Source of the DNA: Pseudomonas haemolytica
Lineage (GTDB): Bacteria; Pseudomonadota; Gammaproteobacteria; Pseudomonadales; Pseudomonadaceae
Length of the DNA: 64,000 nt
Reading direction: 5' to 3'
Assembly (NCBI RefSeq): GCF_009659625.1
Contig: NZ_VOIW01000002.1
Location: 558,001-622,000 of the forward strand
This document shows, one piece after another, positions 43,245-52,826 of the stretch. The translations under genes were made by a program, and so were the position numbers. A model generated the notes under the pieces. That model saw only the letters and a list, made by a program, of their open reading frames with translations. It searched no databases and was not told where the DNA came from. The stretch's first letter is position 1; each line of letters opens with the position of its first letter.

Positions 43245-44609
43245 TCAGGTTTTTTGATTTTTCATCAATTTCAGTAAATGCCCAGGCCAGCGCCATCGCG
43301 CGGTGGGCCGATCAAGGCTATCTGCCAGGGTGTCTACCAGAGAGCGCGTCTTCAAGGGGCCGGTTGCGGCCTCCACGACGACACTGCGCGACTGCCTGTC
43401 TTCAACTGAAGGCGCCACGGCCCGACGCGGCTTTCCGGTCGCCGGGGCCATCATGTAACCCGCTGCCTTGCCTTTTTCGGTGATGGTCCAGATGCCATCC
43501 GTGTTGATAAGCACGGGGTCATCGAATGTGAGCGTTACCTCTTCGGCCACTGTGACCACCCTATTGTCATTGACACTTATCGGCGTGTAAGTAGCGAACT
43601 CCCTGCCCAGAGAAGCTTGCGTGGTACCTCCAGTGGAAAATTTCAGGACCATTTGTTCGAGGAAGGCAATGCTACCCATGTTGCTCAGCGCGCCGAAGTC
43701 CGGGTTCAGGACATGACGCAAAAAACTCTGTTCGAGGCGGGTAGAGTCAATTGCCGAGCCGTTCAGAATGCGTGATGCCGTAGCTACGTCATGCTCCTTG
43801 AAGTTGAACGTCACCCGGCGCCCCTCCTGATTGTAGCCATTGTTACCGCTCAAAAGCTGGCGACCGTTATCGTGATGACGATAGTTGCCGAGGTCGTAGG
43901 CCAGCATGTCGACATACGCCAGGTCGGCACCTTGCTCCTGCGCATAAACGTACATTTCTGACAGCAGACTGCGATCATCACGAGTAAGGAAGTCGTAATT
44001 GCTTTGGGCCATGTTGCTAAGGGTCAGGGTGCCTTCAGCCACCGCAGGTTCATGTCCAAGGAAGAGCCGAGAAATCATGAGTTCACGCCCGATGACCGAA
44101 CCTGAAGACGCGCTGACCCGCTGTTCATTCAGGCGAATCTCCTGCCAGGCTGCACGCCGTTCGTTGACGGTGAACACACCGCTTTCGTCGCGAGCAATCA
44201 GAGTCAATTGATCGACCGTAAGGCCTTTAAAAGGGTTACTGGCAAAACCGTTAGCGAAGGCGGTGGCTCGTTTAGCGCGCTCAAGTAATGCCAGAACGTG
44301 AGTATCGGGAACTTCAGCATCATGCTGAGTCTTGTCAGCGAAATATCTTTCGTCGCTGATCGCGTCGAGCGGATTGGAGAGGTTGTGTCCTGGGTCTACT
44401 TGGCGGAGGCGGGCGTCACGGCTAGCAGCGTCACTTAATTGCCTCGCCAGTATCGATAAGGTGCTGACGGAATCGGCTTCAACTTTAACAACGGTGGGCG
44501 CGTCGCCATTGTCTTGAACAGACGATACCGAGGCTGGGGTTGAGTCACGGGCAACAGTGCTTCCCAGGCGGTTACTCGTTAACGACCTATCAACATTGAT
44601 ATTTACCAT
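43245..44609 (-). CDS. Orphan 454-residue protein, function unknown, possibly secreted effector
   Basis: No recognised family. N-terminus MVNINVDRSLTSNRLGSTVA is Ser/Asn-rich, hydrophilic and unstructured for about 70 residues, like a type III secretion signal. A central helical part (LTVDQLTLIARDESGVFTVNERRAAW, RSLLSEMYVYAQEQGADLAYVDML) is followed by beta-rich VSVNDNRVVTVAEEVTLTFDD-like sequence near 350-400. It resembles bacterial proteins with EF-hand-like counting segments. Unlike the gene at 4981-5919 no hrp box is visible upstream, so export is speculative. Weak ribosome-binding site. Confidence 0.65.
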   Translation of the reverse strand: MVNINVDRSLTSNRLGSTVARDSTPASVSSVQDNGDAPTVVKVEADSVSTLSILARQLSDAASRDARLRQVDPGHNLSNPLDAISDERYFADKTQHDAEVPDTHVLALLERAKRATAFANGFASNPFKGLTVDQLTLIARDESGVFTVNERRAAWQEIRLNEQRVSASSGSVIGRELMISRLFLGHEPAVAEGTLTLSNMAQSNYDFLTRDDRSLLSEMYVYAQEQGADLAYVDMLAYDLGNYRHHDNGRQLLSGNNGYNQEGRRVTFNFKEHDVATASRILNGSAIDSTRLEQSFLRHVLNPDFGALSNMGSIAFLEQMVLKFSTGGTTQASLGREFATYTPISVNDNRVVTVAEEVTLTFDDPVLINTDGIWTITEKGKAAGYMMAPATGKPRRAVAPSVEDRQSRSVVVEAATGPLKTRSLVDTLADSLDRPTARWRWPGHLLKLMKNQKT

Positions 44610-44866
44610 GAGTGCACCCGCGATCGATTAATAACGCTAGGGAAACAAAGTCATTCCAATTAATAAAAAGACTAAATAACTACGCACAGACAGACCATAC
44701 ATCGGCTTCGAACCAAGTGACGCACTCATGATTTTCACCCTTGAATTAAAGGTCAGTGTCGATACATCAGGAGGATTCACGCCTCAACACTGCATGATTT
44801 ACAGCTTCAAGTAAGCCGGCCGCTTCCTAAAAACACGAAGTCCCCATCTGTAATACCGAGCAGTAG
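44610..44866. other. AT-rich gap upstream of the orphan gene
   Basis: About 260 bases, lower GC than the flanks, no open frame of interest and no hrp-box match on either strand by eye. Presumably holds the promoter of the 454-residue protein. Confidence 0.4.
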
Positions 44867-45067
44867 GACTCCGTCAGCCACTTCGTAGTCCCGCTTCCCC
44901 TCTACCTAAACCGCCCGTTTCAAGTCATGCTGCGCCCGTTGCCAAACGCCTCGACGCAGTACGTGGAGATCCGCGACGCCAACCACTTCAGCTTTATGTC
45001 CCAGCGGCCACGGCCAATCATCCAGCAACAGGTGATCACGCTGATCAGCGAGTTCCTGGCACGCTGA
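44867..45067 (+). pseudogene. 3' fragment of an alpha/beta hydrolase
   Basis: The frame reads LPNASTQYVEIRDANHFSFM then PIIQQQVITLISEFLAR and stop, the C-terminal end of an alpha/beta hydrolase with the catalytic histidine in DANHFSF. An in-frame TAG sits just before 44867 and the N-terminal domain is absent, so this is a gene truncated at its 5' side. The breakpoint faces the AT-rich gap and the orphan gene. Confidence 0.7.
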
Positions 45068-45091
45068 GCCTATCAATCCAGGACCACGGCG

Positions 45092-46486
45092 ATGAATAGC
45101 GGCAAAAAAACCACCTTCGCCTATCAAGCGGTGTACCGCTACCTCATCGAGTTGATCGAGGCCAGCCCTGCCGATGGCGCACGCAAATTGCCGTCCTTGC
45201 GCCAACTGGCCCAGCGCCTGGGCGTGTCGGTGTCGACCACCAAGTACGCGTATGCGTTGCTCGAAGACGAAGGACGGATCCAGTCCAAACCCAAGCTCGG
45301 GTATTTCATCACGCCGAGCGCGGCTCCCGCCCTCACCCAAGCCTCATCACCTTTGCTCGATCAGGTCTTCGCCAACGCACGCCAGCCCGGCACGCTGGCC
45401 CTGAGCAGCGATGCCCCGGCGATGCTGCTGTCGCTGGAGCAGCCGTTGTTGATGCTGGAGCGTGAACTGGCCCGACAATACCCGCGCTCACTGGCACCGC
45501 TGTATCTGCCATTGGGCGAGCCCGAATTGCGCGCCGCCTTGGCCGAACGCTGCAGCCGTTCCACCGAGCACTACTGGCAGGCCGACCAGGTGTATATCGG
45601 CTCGGACCTGCACAGTGTGCTCGAGGTTGCGCTCAATGCCCTGGACCTGGCGGGCACGCTCGCGCTGGTGGAGTCACCGTGTTCGTGGGCGATCCTGCGG
45701 CAATTGCAGGCGGCGAACATCCGCGTGATCGAGCTGCCGCTCAATGTGGAGGGGCGTTTCGATCTGGCTGCGCTCAGCGCGTTGCTGCAGCGTGAGCCCA
45801 TTCGGCTGGCGGTGCTGTCATCGACCGTGAACAGTCCCCAGGGCGGGATAATGCCGGCGCAGGATAAACAGCAGATCTGCACGCAATTAACCCAGCGCGG
45901 GATCTGGCTGTTCGAAAACGACACCTACGGCGAGCTGTACTTTGGCCCACAACCAGCACGCTATCGCGATTACGCCGACCCGCAGAAACTGTTGGTGTTC
46001 TCGACCTTCGACAAAGTCATCGGCTCGGAGGCGCCCTACGGCTATGTGCTGTGTCGCGGCGCTGGGGCACAGCTGCAGCGGCTGTTCCTGGAGCGCGGCT
46101 TTCGCCTCTCGCCGATCCGCCAGAAAGCCATTGCCAAGCTGTTCACGTCCAAGCGCATCGACACTCATCTGAAGGCGTTGCGGGCTTTGCTGCTGGAACG
46201 CATGATGCAGCTCAAAGCCTTGCTGCACACCCACGGCGATGACCTTTGGCGAGTGGTTGAACCCCACGGTGGCGCAAGCTTTTGGCTTGAGGCCACGCGC
46301 CCGGTCGAGATGCGCCAGGTGTTCGAGCACTTGCTGAACCAGCGCATCGTCATCGCCCCCGGCGAACTGTTCAGCCAACATGGCGCCTGGCCCCATCACC
46401 TGCGCCTGAGCTACACCCTCGACTGGAGCAAAGACATTGCCCAGGCCGTCAAGCAACTGGCCCAGGCGCTGCGTCAAAGTCCATAG
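45092..46486 (+). CDS. MocR-type regulator (GntR HTH fused to class I aminotransferase)
   Basis: 464 residues. N-terminal GntR winged HTH (about 1-75: [30 protein letters not shown]) and an aminotransferase-like domain (about 95-460) with [12 protein letters not shown] and the PLP lysine in [18 protein letters not shown]. Such proteins are PLP-responsive regulators. Its target is unclear: it is convergent with panB, overlapping by 13 bases, and follows the hydrolase fragment, which may have been its partner gene. Confidence 0.9.
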   Translation: MNSGKKTTFAYQAVYRYLIELIEASPADGARKLPSLRQLAQRLGVSVSTTKYAYALLEDEGRIQSKPKLGYFITPSAAPALTQASSPLLDQVFANARQPGTLALSSDAPAMLLSLEQPLLMLERELARQYPRSLAPLYLPLGEPELRAALAERCSRSTEHYWQADQVYIGSDLHSVLEVALNALDLAGTLALVESPCSWAILRQLQAANIRVIELPLNVEGRFDLAALSALLQREPIRLAVLSSTVNSPQGGIMPAQDKQQICTQLTQRGIWLFENDTYGELYFGPQPARYRDYADPQKLLVFSTFDKVIGSEAPYGYVLCRGAGAQLQRLFLERGFRLSPIRQKAIAKLFTSKRIDTHLKALRALLLERMMQLKALLHTHGDDLWRVVEPHGGASFWLEATRPVEMRQVFEHLLNQRIVIAPGELFSQHGAWPHHLRLSYTLDWSKDIAQAVKQLAQALRQSP

Positions 46487-47289
46487 CAATGCCGGTCTTC
46501 GGGGAAACGGCCATGGCGCACATCATCGGCAAACCGCTCGCAGGCATCGCGGATCACCGTACCAACATCCGCGTACTGTTTGACGAAGCGCGGCATCGAC
46601 CCGCCGCCCAAACCCAATACATCCTCGGTGACCAACACCTGGCCGTCGCACGCCGGCGATGCCCCGATACCGATCGTGGGTTTACTTGAGTCCAGGGTGA
46701 TCTGCCGCGCCACGCCCTCAGCCACGCCTTCCAACAACAGGCTGAAAGCACCCGCCTGCAGGTTGGCGCGGGCATCTGCGGCAATCACTGCGCCGGTTTC
46801 GGCGGTGAGCCCCTGGGCCTTGAACCCGCCCATCACATTGACGAACTGCGGCATCAGCCCCACATGGGCCATCACTGGAATACCGCGCGCCACCAGAAAC
46901 TCAACCGTGCCCGCCAACGCCTGGTTGGCTTCCAACTTGACGGCATCGCACCCCGTGCGCGCCAGCACCTGGGCGCAGTTGCGAAAGGCCTGCTCGTTGG
47001 ACTCCTGGTAACTGCCAAACGGCATGTCGGCGATCACGCAGGCCAATCGCGTGCTGTCGACCACCGCCCGGGTGTGGCCGATGATTTCTTCGAGCTGCAT
47101 GCTCAACGTCGAGGCACGGCCATAGCCGACCATGGCCGTGGAGTCACCGACCAGAATGAAGTCGACAATCGGGTCAATCAGCTTGGCGATAGCGCTGGTG
47201 TACGCGGTGAGGGAGACGATTTTCTGCTGGCCTTTCATTGCGACCAGTTGCGGGACGGTGGTGCGTTTAGTGCGGGTGTGGATGCTCAT
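46474..47289 (-). CDS. panB: 3-methyl-2-oxobutanoate hydroxymethyltransferase
   Basis: 271 residues. Ketopantoate hydroxymethyltransferase of pantothenate synthesis: [53 protein letters not shown] and [14 protein letters not shown] are all PanB motifs including Mg ligands. No panC or panD is adjacent, so this may be a second, stand-alone paralogue. Start chosen at 47289 ([20 protein letters not shown]). The 3' end overlaps mocR. Confidence 0.9.
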   Translation of the reverse strand: MSIHTRTKRTTVPQLVAMKGQQKIVSLTAYTSAIAKLIDPIVDFILVGDSTAMVGYGRASTLSMQLEEIIGHTRAVVDSTRLACVIADMPFGSYQESNEQAFRNCAQVLARTGCDAVKLEANQALAGTVEFLVARGIPVMAHVGLMPQFVNVMGGFKAQGLTAETGAVIAADARANLQAGAFSLLLEGVAEGVARQITLDSSKPTIGIGASPACDGQVLVTEDVLGLGGGSMPRFVKQYADVGTVIRDACERFADDVRHGRFPEDRHCYGL

Positions 47290-47366
47290 CGGGGTCTTCC
47301 GTTTGTGCTGAGTACCCGGCCTGATTATTGGCAAAACGCTACACCGTTCAATGCACAGATTGCCGC

Positions 47367-47397
47367 AAAAAAGCGACCCAGCCCACCGCTTGGTCGC
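47367..47397 (-). terminator. Terminator of the AraC-family gene
   Basis: Minus strand: stem GCGACC/GGTCGC with a 13-base loop followed by six T residues, immediately after the stop codon at 47401. Confidence 0.75.
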
Positions 47398-47400
47398 GCG

Positions 47401-48372
47401 CTAACTACCCAAGGTGGCCGCACGCACTTCACTGGGGGTCTGCCCGTAACGCGCCTTGAACGCCCGGGAGAAATGCGCCTGGCTGGTAAACCCGTGGCGG
47501 TAGGCAACCTCGCCCACATCCAGCCCCCTGACCTGTTGGCTGCTTAACAATGCGTGAGCCAGTTGCAAGCGTTTTTCCTGGATGAAACGTCGGGGCTGGG
47601 TGTCCTCCAAGGCAAACAGCCGCGCCAGGTGCCGGGCAGAGATCCCGGTCTGGACCGCCACCCGCTCACAGCTCAAGGTCGGGTCGGCCAATTGATCCCG
47701 AATGCATTGTTTGGCGGCCAACAGGTAGGAAGCGCTCAAGGCGTTGATCCGGCGGTGCCCCACCTGCCCGGCGATGATGTTTCCCAATAACTCGAATGCG
47801 TCGTCCTGATAGCTCCCCGCATCCTGGCTCAAGGGGTGTTGGAAAAAGCTGCGGGTGCGTTCGCCGAGGGTGCGCAGCAACAAGCGCTGCACGCCCGTGT
47901 GGGCACTGATTTTCAACGCATGGTCAAAACGGCTCAAACAGCGACTGGCAAAGACGTCCTGGGGCACATCGAAAATGAATTGGCGCATCGGCCCGGAAAA
48001 TCCGAACAAGTAAGGCTTGTCGGTGCGATAGACCATCAACTCGCCGGGCTCCAGTAACTGGCAGTGGCCGTTCTGAAAGAAAAACGAACCGCTGCCCGTC
48101 ACCAACGACACGAAAATCGAAGCCTTGGGCACTGCGCGAATCATCGAGCCATCGCGCTCTACCACGTGTTCATTCCCGACGATATGTGCCAGGCGCATGC
48201 TATCCAGGCTCAGGTTGTCCTGGGTCGCGGTAAACCCGGCATCGCTGTACGACGAACATTTGAGGCCCACCAGCGTGGACGCGTTGTATTGCTCCCAAAA
48301 GGCCAGGCGCTGGTCGAGGGGGATGCTGTCGGTACTGGCTCGCCGAGTGTCGAGCATGGCGCATGGAGTCAT
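47401..48372 (-). CDS. AraC-family regulator, FeaR-like
   Basis: 323 residues. N-terminal AraC-binding-like domain (PF14525 type: IPLDQRLAFWEQYN, LVTGSGSFFFQNG) and C-terminal double HTH (LSCERVAVQTGISARHLARL, VGEVAYRHGFTSQAHFSRAF). The arrangement is that of FeaR and XylS, activators of aromatic catabolism. The start at 48372 is preceded by GAGAAG; a longer frame reaches 48567. Divergent from the cupin-led cluster, which it probably activates. Confidence 0.87.
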   Translation of the reverse strand: MTPCAMLDTRRASTDSIPLDQRLAFWEQYNASTLVGLKCSSYSDAGFTATQDNLSLDSMRLAHIVGNEHVVERDGSMIRAVPKASIFVSLVTGSGSFFFQNGHCQLLEPGELMVYRTDKPYLFGFSGPMRQFIFDVPQDVFASRCLSRFDHALKISAHTGVQRLLLRTLGERTRSFFQHPLSQDAGSYQDDAFELLGNIIAGQVGHRRINALSASYLLAAKQCIRDQLADPTLSCERVAVQTGISARHLARLFALEDTQPRRFIQEKRLQLAHALLSSQQVRGLDVGEVAYRHGFTSQAHFSRAFKARYGQTPSEVRAATLGS

Positions 48373-48617
48373 TTTTATTCTTCTCATGGCAGCGGGAAGT
48401 TGCCCTGGCCCAGGCAGGGCCAAATTCGGGGTTTGCACAGAACTCATTAATATCTGAACAACCCGGAGTGTCAACTCATTGCCCCGGCGTAAACGACCAC
48501 CGGACACCCGGCCGAAGCCGCGTCCGATACAGGCAAGCATCTGGTCGGTTGCGATCAAACTGCCCACGCCTTAGCGCCCTAAAGTGGCCCTGCATCCCCC
48601 ACAAGCAGAGGCCGAAC
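48373..48617. promoter_or_regulatory. Divergent control region of the catabolic cluster
   Basis: 245 bases between the AraC-family and cupin gene starts. It contains a G/C-rich imperfect palindrome around 48402-48425 (TTGCCCTGGCCC and CAGGGCCAA). AraC-type activator sites are expected here, but I cannot define them. Confidence 0.35.
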
Positions 48618-49151
48618 ATGCCCGAATCAGCCAATACCGAATTTTGGAAAGACCTGCAGCCAATCGCCAACTGCTTCAAGCCCGACGCCAAGCCCGAGGT
48701 GTACCTGCCTAACGCCGCCAGCGACGACTTGCGGCTGTATGTGCCGTTCACCGAAACCGTCTCTTCACGCCCACTGTGGATTTCCCCCAGCGAAAACCGC
48801 TGGTGCGACATTTTAATGTCCAGCCACGCGGGCCTGGTCAATCGGCACTACCACCCCCACGAAGTGTTCGCCTACACCCTTTCGGGCAAGTGGGGCTATC
48901 TGGAGCACGACTGGACCGCCACCGCAGGCGATTTTGTCTACGAGACCCCGGGCGAAGGCCACACGCTGGTGGCCTATGACCACCCGGAGCCAATGCGCGT
49001 GTTTTTCATCGTCAAGGGCCCGCTGATCTGGCTCGACGAAGCCGGTGAGCCCAACGGCTATTTCGATGTGCACTCCTACATCGACCTGTGCCGCAAACAC
49101 TACGACAAGGTCGGCCTGGGCGCTGACGCGGTGGACCGCCTGTTCCGCTAA
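48618..49151 (+). CDS. Cupin dioxygenase, 2,4'-dihydroxyacetophenone dioxygenase-like
   Basis: 177 residues, cupin fold. Metal-binding motif 1 is in VNRHYHPHEVFAYTLSGKWG and motif 2 in GEGHTLVAYD. The wording MSSHAGLVNRHYHPHE is that of the DAD family, iron enzymes that cleave C-C bonds in hydroxyacetophenones. First gene of a five-gene cluster; the true substrate is unproven. ATG 48618 is the family start. Confidence 0.8.
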   Translation: MPESANTEFWKDLQPIANCFKPDAKPEVYLPNAASDDLRLYVPFTETVSSRPLWISPSENRWCDILMSSHAGLVNRHYHPHEVFAYTLSGKWGYLEHDWTATAGDFVYETPGEGHTLVAYDHPEPMRVFFIVKGPLIWLDEAGEPNGYFDVHSYIDLCRKHYDKVGLGADAVDRLFR

Positions 49152-49174
49152 ACCCGTTGTTTCGGAGAACCACC

Positions 49175-50425
49175 ATGGCTGACAACAATAATAAAGCCGG
49201 TTACGAAAACACCTTGCTGTGCGTACTGTTCCTCACTTTTGGCTTCGTGTTTTTCGACCGTTTGGCCCTCGCGTTTCTGTTTCCGTTCATGGCCAACGAA
49301 CTGCAACTGAGCAATAGCCACTTGGGCATGCTGTCCTCAGTACTCGCCTTGGCCTGGGCGCTGTCCGGCGCGTTGGTGGGGGCCTGGTCAGACCGCCGTG
49401 GTGTGCGCAAGCCGCTGCTGATCATCGCGGTCATTTTGTTTTCCCTGTGCTCAGCGCTGTCGGGGCTGGTCACTGGGTTTCTCAGCCTGCTGCTGTTTCG
49501 CGGGATCATGGGCCTGGCCGAAGGGCCAATTCTGCCGCTGTCTCAGTCGTTGATGGTTGAAGCGTCGTCGCCCCATCGACGGGGCCTGAACATGGGGTTG
49601 TTGCAGGGTTCGGCAGCCGGCCTTTTGGGCGCTGTGATCGGGCCACCGGTGTTGATCGCCCTGGCTGAAGCCTATGGTTGGCGCCATGCATTCATTGTGT
49701 CGTTGGTGCCAGGGCTGCTGATTGCCTGGCTGATCTGGCGCTATGTGCGCAACGACGAACCGCGCCAGGCGCCAAGGGTCAGCGAACCGCCAGCCGGCAA
49801 CCGCCTGGCCTTGCTGAAAAGCCGCAATATCGTGCTCTGCACCCTGATCAGCTGCGTGTTCCTGACCTGGTTCATCATCCTGATCTCCTTCACCCCCACG
49901 TTCCTGGTCAGCGTTCGCGGCTATAGCCCGCCGAGCATGGGCGCGATCATGAGTTGCCTGGGCGCCGCCTGGGTGCTGTGGGGGTTTGGGGTACCGGCGA
50001 TTTCCGACCGCATCGGCCGCCGCCCGACGCTGGTGCTGTTTTCACTGGTTGCCGCGTGCTGCCCGCTGGCCCTGCTGTTTGCGCCGTCGCCGTTGATGCT
50101 CGGCGTACTGATGGTACTGACCTACACCGGGCTTGGCTGCTTCACGTTGTTTATGGCGACCATTCCCGCCGAGACCGTTCCCCGCGAAGTGATGGCCACC
50201 GCCCTGGGCATGATCATGGGCGTTGGTGAGCTAGTGGGGGGCTTTGTCGCGCCGACCGTGGCCGGTTTTGCTGCCGATCGATTCGGCCTGTCCATCGTGA
50301 TGTGGATGTCCTGTGGCGGTGCGTTGCTGGCCGCTGTGCTGGCCTTGTTCCTCAAGGAAACCGCCCCCGCAGTACTGCGCCGTCGATTGCCCGCCACCCC
50401 AATCCTGCAAGGAAACCAACCATGA
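49175..50425 (+). CDS. MFS transporter of the catabolic cluster
   Basis: 416 residues, twelve helices. Marks: FGFVFFDRLALAFLFPFM, GAWSDRRGVRKPLL and GFGVPAISDRIGRRPTL are the two MFS loop motifs. Probably imports the growth substrate. GGAG lies seven bases before ATG 49175, 23 bases after the cupin stop; ATGA overlap with the next gene. Confidence 0.87.
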   Translation: MADNNNKAGYENTLLCVLFLTFGFVFFDRLALAFLFPFMANELQLSNSHLGMLSSVLALAWALSGALVGAWSDRRGVRKPLLIIAVILFSLCSALSGLVTGFLSLLLFRGIMGLAEGPILPLSQSLMVEASSPHRRGLNMGLLQGSAAGLLGAVIGPPVLIALAEAYGWRHAFIVSLVPGLLIAWLIWRYVRNDEPRQAPRVSEPPAGNRLALLKSRNIVLCTLISCVFLTWFIILISFTPTFLVSVRGYSPPSMGAIMSCLGAAWVLWGFGVPAISDRIGRRPTLVLFSLVAACCPLALLFAPSPLMLGVLMVLTYTGLGCFTLFMATIPAETVPREVMATALGMIMGVGELVGGFVAPTVAGFAADRFGLSIVMWMSCGGALLAAVLALFLKETAPAVLRRRLPATPILQGNQP

Positions 50426-51486
50426 AAGCATTGCGTTGGCATGCCGCCAAAGACTTGCGCCTGACCGACCTACCCGAACCCTCCCCCGGGCCTGGCGAAG
50501 TGCTGGTGCAAGTGGCCTACTGCGGGATTTGCGGCAGCGACCTGCACGAATACCAGGACGGCCCGCACTCGATTCCCCAACACACGCCCCATCCCCTTTC
50601 GGGTTGCCGTGCACCGATGACACTGGGCCACGAATTCTGCGGCCAGGTGGTTGCCCTTGGCGACGGCGTCCACCACGTGCACCTCGGCAGCCGTGTGGCG
50701 GTCGAGCCAGAGTACCGCTGCGGCACGTGCGCGTATTGCCTGGAGGGCAGCTACAACCTGTGCCAGTCCATGGGCTTCATCGGGCTGATGGGTCACGGCG
50801 GTTTTGCCGAGCGGGTGGTGGTGCCGGTCTACATGCTCCATCCGTTGCCGGACACGGTGAGCTTCAAGCAAGCCGCCGTGTTGGAGCCCGCCGCCGTGGC
50901 CTTCCATGCGCTGAATCAAAGCAGTTTGCAAGCCGGCGACAGTTGCGTGGTGTTCGGCCTGGGGCCAATCGGCCTGCTGTTGATCATGCTTGCCCGGCTG
51001 CGCGGTGTAGCGCGGGTTTACGCGGTGGACATCAACCCCCAGCGCTTGCAGCTGGCCCGTGAACTCGGGGCCAGGGAAGCGCTCGATGGCCGCGACCCTG
51101 ACCTGCAGCAGCGCCTGCGTGCCCTGAGCGACGGCGGTATCAACACCGCGTTCGAGGCCGCCGGCAGCCAACAGACCTTGACCCATGCCCTGCACTGCCT
51201 GCGCAAAGGCGGCGAAGCAGTGCTGGTGGGGTTGATGGGTGAGGTGCAGATCGACGCCTTCCATCTGGTCAACCACGAGTTGCGGCTGCTGGGCAGCGTC
51301 GGTTATCGCCATGCCTACCCGGCACTGATCGCGTTGCTGGCCAGCGGGCGCCTGGACCTGGCCCGCATCGTCACCCTCAGCGTGGCACTGGAGCATGCCA
51401 TCGAACACGGTTTCGAGGGCCTGTCTGCCGACAAGAGCCAGATCAAAGTGCTGGTCAACCCCACGCCGTCCCTGGCCCATCAATGA
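50422..51486 (+). CDS. Zinc-dependent alcohol dehydrogenase, butanediol-dehydrogenase-like
   Basis: 354 residues, medium-chain dehydrogenase. Catalytic zinc site CGICGSDLHEYQ and GHEFCG; structural zinc cysteines CGTCAYCLEGSYNLC; Rossmann VFGLGPIGLLL for NAD(P). The DGPHSIP segment is like 2,3-butanediol dehydrogenases, so a secondary alcohol or diol is a likely substrate. Overlaps the transporter gene by four bases. Confidence 0.88.
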   Translation: MKALRWHAAKDLRLTDLPEPSPGPGEVLVQVAYCGICGSDLHEYQDGPHSIPQHTPHPLSGCRAPMTLGHEFCGQVVALGDGVHHVHLGSRVAVEPEYRCGTCAYCLEGSYNLCQSMGFIGLMGHGGFAERVVVPVYMLHPLPDTVSFKQAAVLEPAAVAFHALNQSSLQAGDSCVVFGLGPIGLLLIMLARLRGVARVYAVDINPQRLQLARELGAREALDGRDPDLQQRLRALSDGGINTAFEAAGSQQTLTHALHCLRKGGEAVLVGLMGEVQIDAFHLVNHELRLLGSVGYRHAYPALIALLASGRLDLARIVTLSVALEHAIEHGFEGLSADKSQIKVLVNPTPSLAHQ

Positions 51487-51528
51487 AACACCCGCTCGTC
51501 ACAACAACAATAAAAAGAGTCCCTGACC

Positions 51529-52797
51529 ATGAACACTCCACTGCGTTTGTGCATTTGTTTGCTCGCCGTATCCCTGCTTCCCCAGGCGTGGGCGCAAACC
51601 CGCGAAGGCCCGCTGGCTGACCTGGGCGAACAACTGGCCGGCTACGGCATCCAGCCCCATGTGCAGTTCTGGAGCCTGTCGATGAAGAACCTCGATACCG
51701 GCCCGCGGCCCCACAGTTTCGGCAACAGTGGCGATCTGTTCATCGGCGCCGACATCAACCTCGGCCCCCTCGCCGGCCTGGACAGTTCCGCCATTCATAT
51801 CGAAGAAACCCTGTTCATTCTCGACCAGGGCACCGGGCAACCGACGTCACGCAACTGGCAAGGCGCTGCCGGCAGCTACTTTGCCGGGGCGCCGATTCAC
51901 AACGACATCACCAGCAACCAACTGAGCCTGCTGACCGTCGAACACCAATGGCTCGACGGCCGACTCGACCTGCACGTGGGCCGCACCAACGCCCGGCGCT
52001 ATTTCTATATCTACAACTGCGACACCGTGGTCACCTGCAACGACCCGATCATCGACGCGTCCACCGGCGTGCTGCCACCGCCGTATGGCGCCTGGGGCGG
52101 CTACCTGAAATACCAGGTAAACCCCAGCCTGTACGTGCACGCGGGGGTGTTCGAATCCAACCCGATGGACTACCTGAAAAAACGCAACGGCCTGGATTTC
52201 AGCACCGAAGACGCCAGCGGCACCAGCGTCCTGCTGGGGCTCGGCAGCAAGCCGGGGGATGACACCACGCAATACGAGCTCAACGCTTACTTCAATACCG
52301 CCAGGCAGGTCGACCCGTTGACCGCAGCCAGCGACCACGGCACTGCCGGGGCCTTCTTCAAATTCCGCCAGACGCTGTGGCGCGCCAACCTGCAAGGTTT
52401 GCAGGTGTTCGGTTCGCTGTCGGCGGCCGCCGATGACAAGCAGCCCTTCAGCCATTTTGCCGAAGCCGGGCTGACCTACCTCGCGCCCTTCGACCGGCCC
52501 CAGGACAAGCTCAACGTCAAGACCAGCTACCTGCGGGTCAACCCTCACCAATTGGCTTTCCAACAGCAGCTACGGACCGACAACAACGGCAACCCGCGCC
52601 TGGGCGAACGGGACGTCTACGCCCTCGAAGCCAACGCGCACGTTGCGCTGAGCCGCAACCTGTCCATTGAGCCGAGCGTGCAATACCTGATCAATCCAGA
52701 CAATTTCTACAACCCCGGCGCGCGGGAACTGAGCGGCAATGGTTTTGTGGTGGGGCTGCAAGTGATGCTGGATGTCGGCTCCCTGCTGGGGCTGTGA
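51529..52797 (+). CDS. Carbohydrate porin, OprB-like
   Basis: 422 residues. Signal peptide MNTPLRLCICLLAVSLLPQAWA, then a beta-barrel of OprB type: ADLGEQLAGYGIQPHVQFWS, QLSLLTVEHQWLDGRLDLHVGR, YLKYQVNPSLYVHAGVFE and a final ELSGNGFVVGLQVMLDV. Outer-membrane diffusion channel for the cluster's substrate. Confidence 0.82.
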   Translation: MNTPLRLCICLLAVSLLPQAWAQTREGPLADLGEQLAGYGIQPHVQFWSLSMKNLDTGPRPHSFGNSGDLFIGADINLGPLAGLDSSAIHIEETLFILDQGTGQPTSRNWQGAAGSYFAGAPIHNDITSNQLSLLTVEHQWLDGRLDLHVGRTNARRYFYIYNCDTVVTCNDPIIDASTGVLPPPYGAWGGYLKYQVNPSLYVHAGVFESNPMDYLKKRNGLDFSTEDASGTSVLLGLGSKPGDDTTQYELNAYFNTARQVDPLTAASDHGTAGAFFKFRQTLWRANLQGLQVFGSLSAAADDKQPFSHFAEAGLTYLAPFDRPQDKLNVKTSYLRVNPHQLAFQQQLRTDNNGNPRLGERDVYALEANAHVALSRNLSIEPSVQYLINPDNFYNPGARELSGNGFVVGLQVMLDVGSLLGL

Positions 52798-52826
52798 AGT
52801 TTTTTATCGTCAACGAGGTAATTGTC

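Noticed and set aside
44610..44926. hrp box upstream of the 454-residue protein
   Set aside because: Searched both strands for GGAAC-N15/16-CCAC; none present, so HrpL control is not claimed for this gene.
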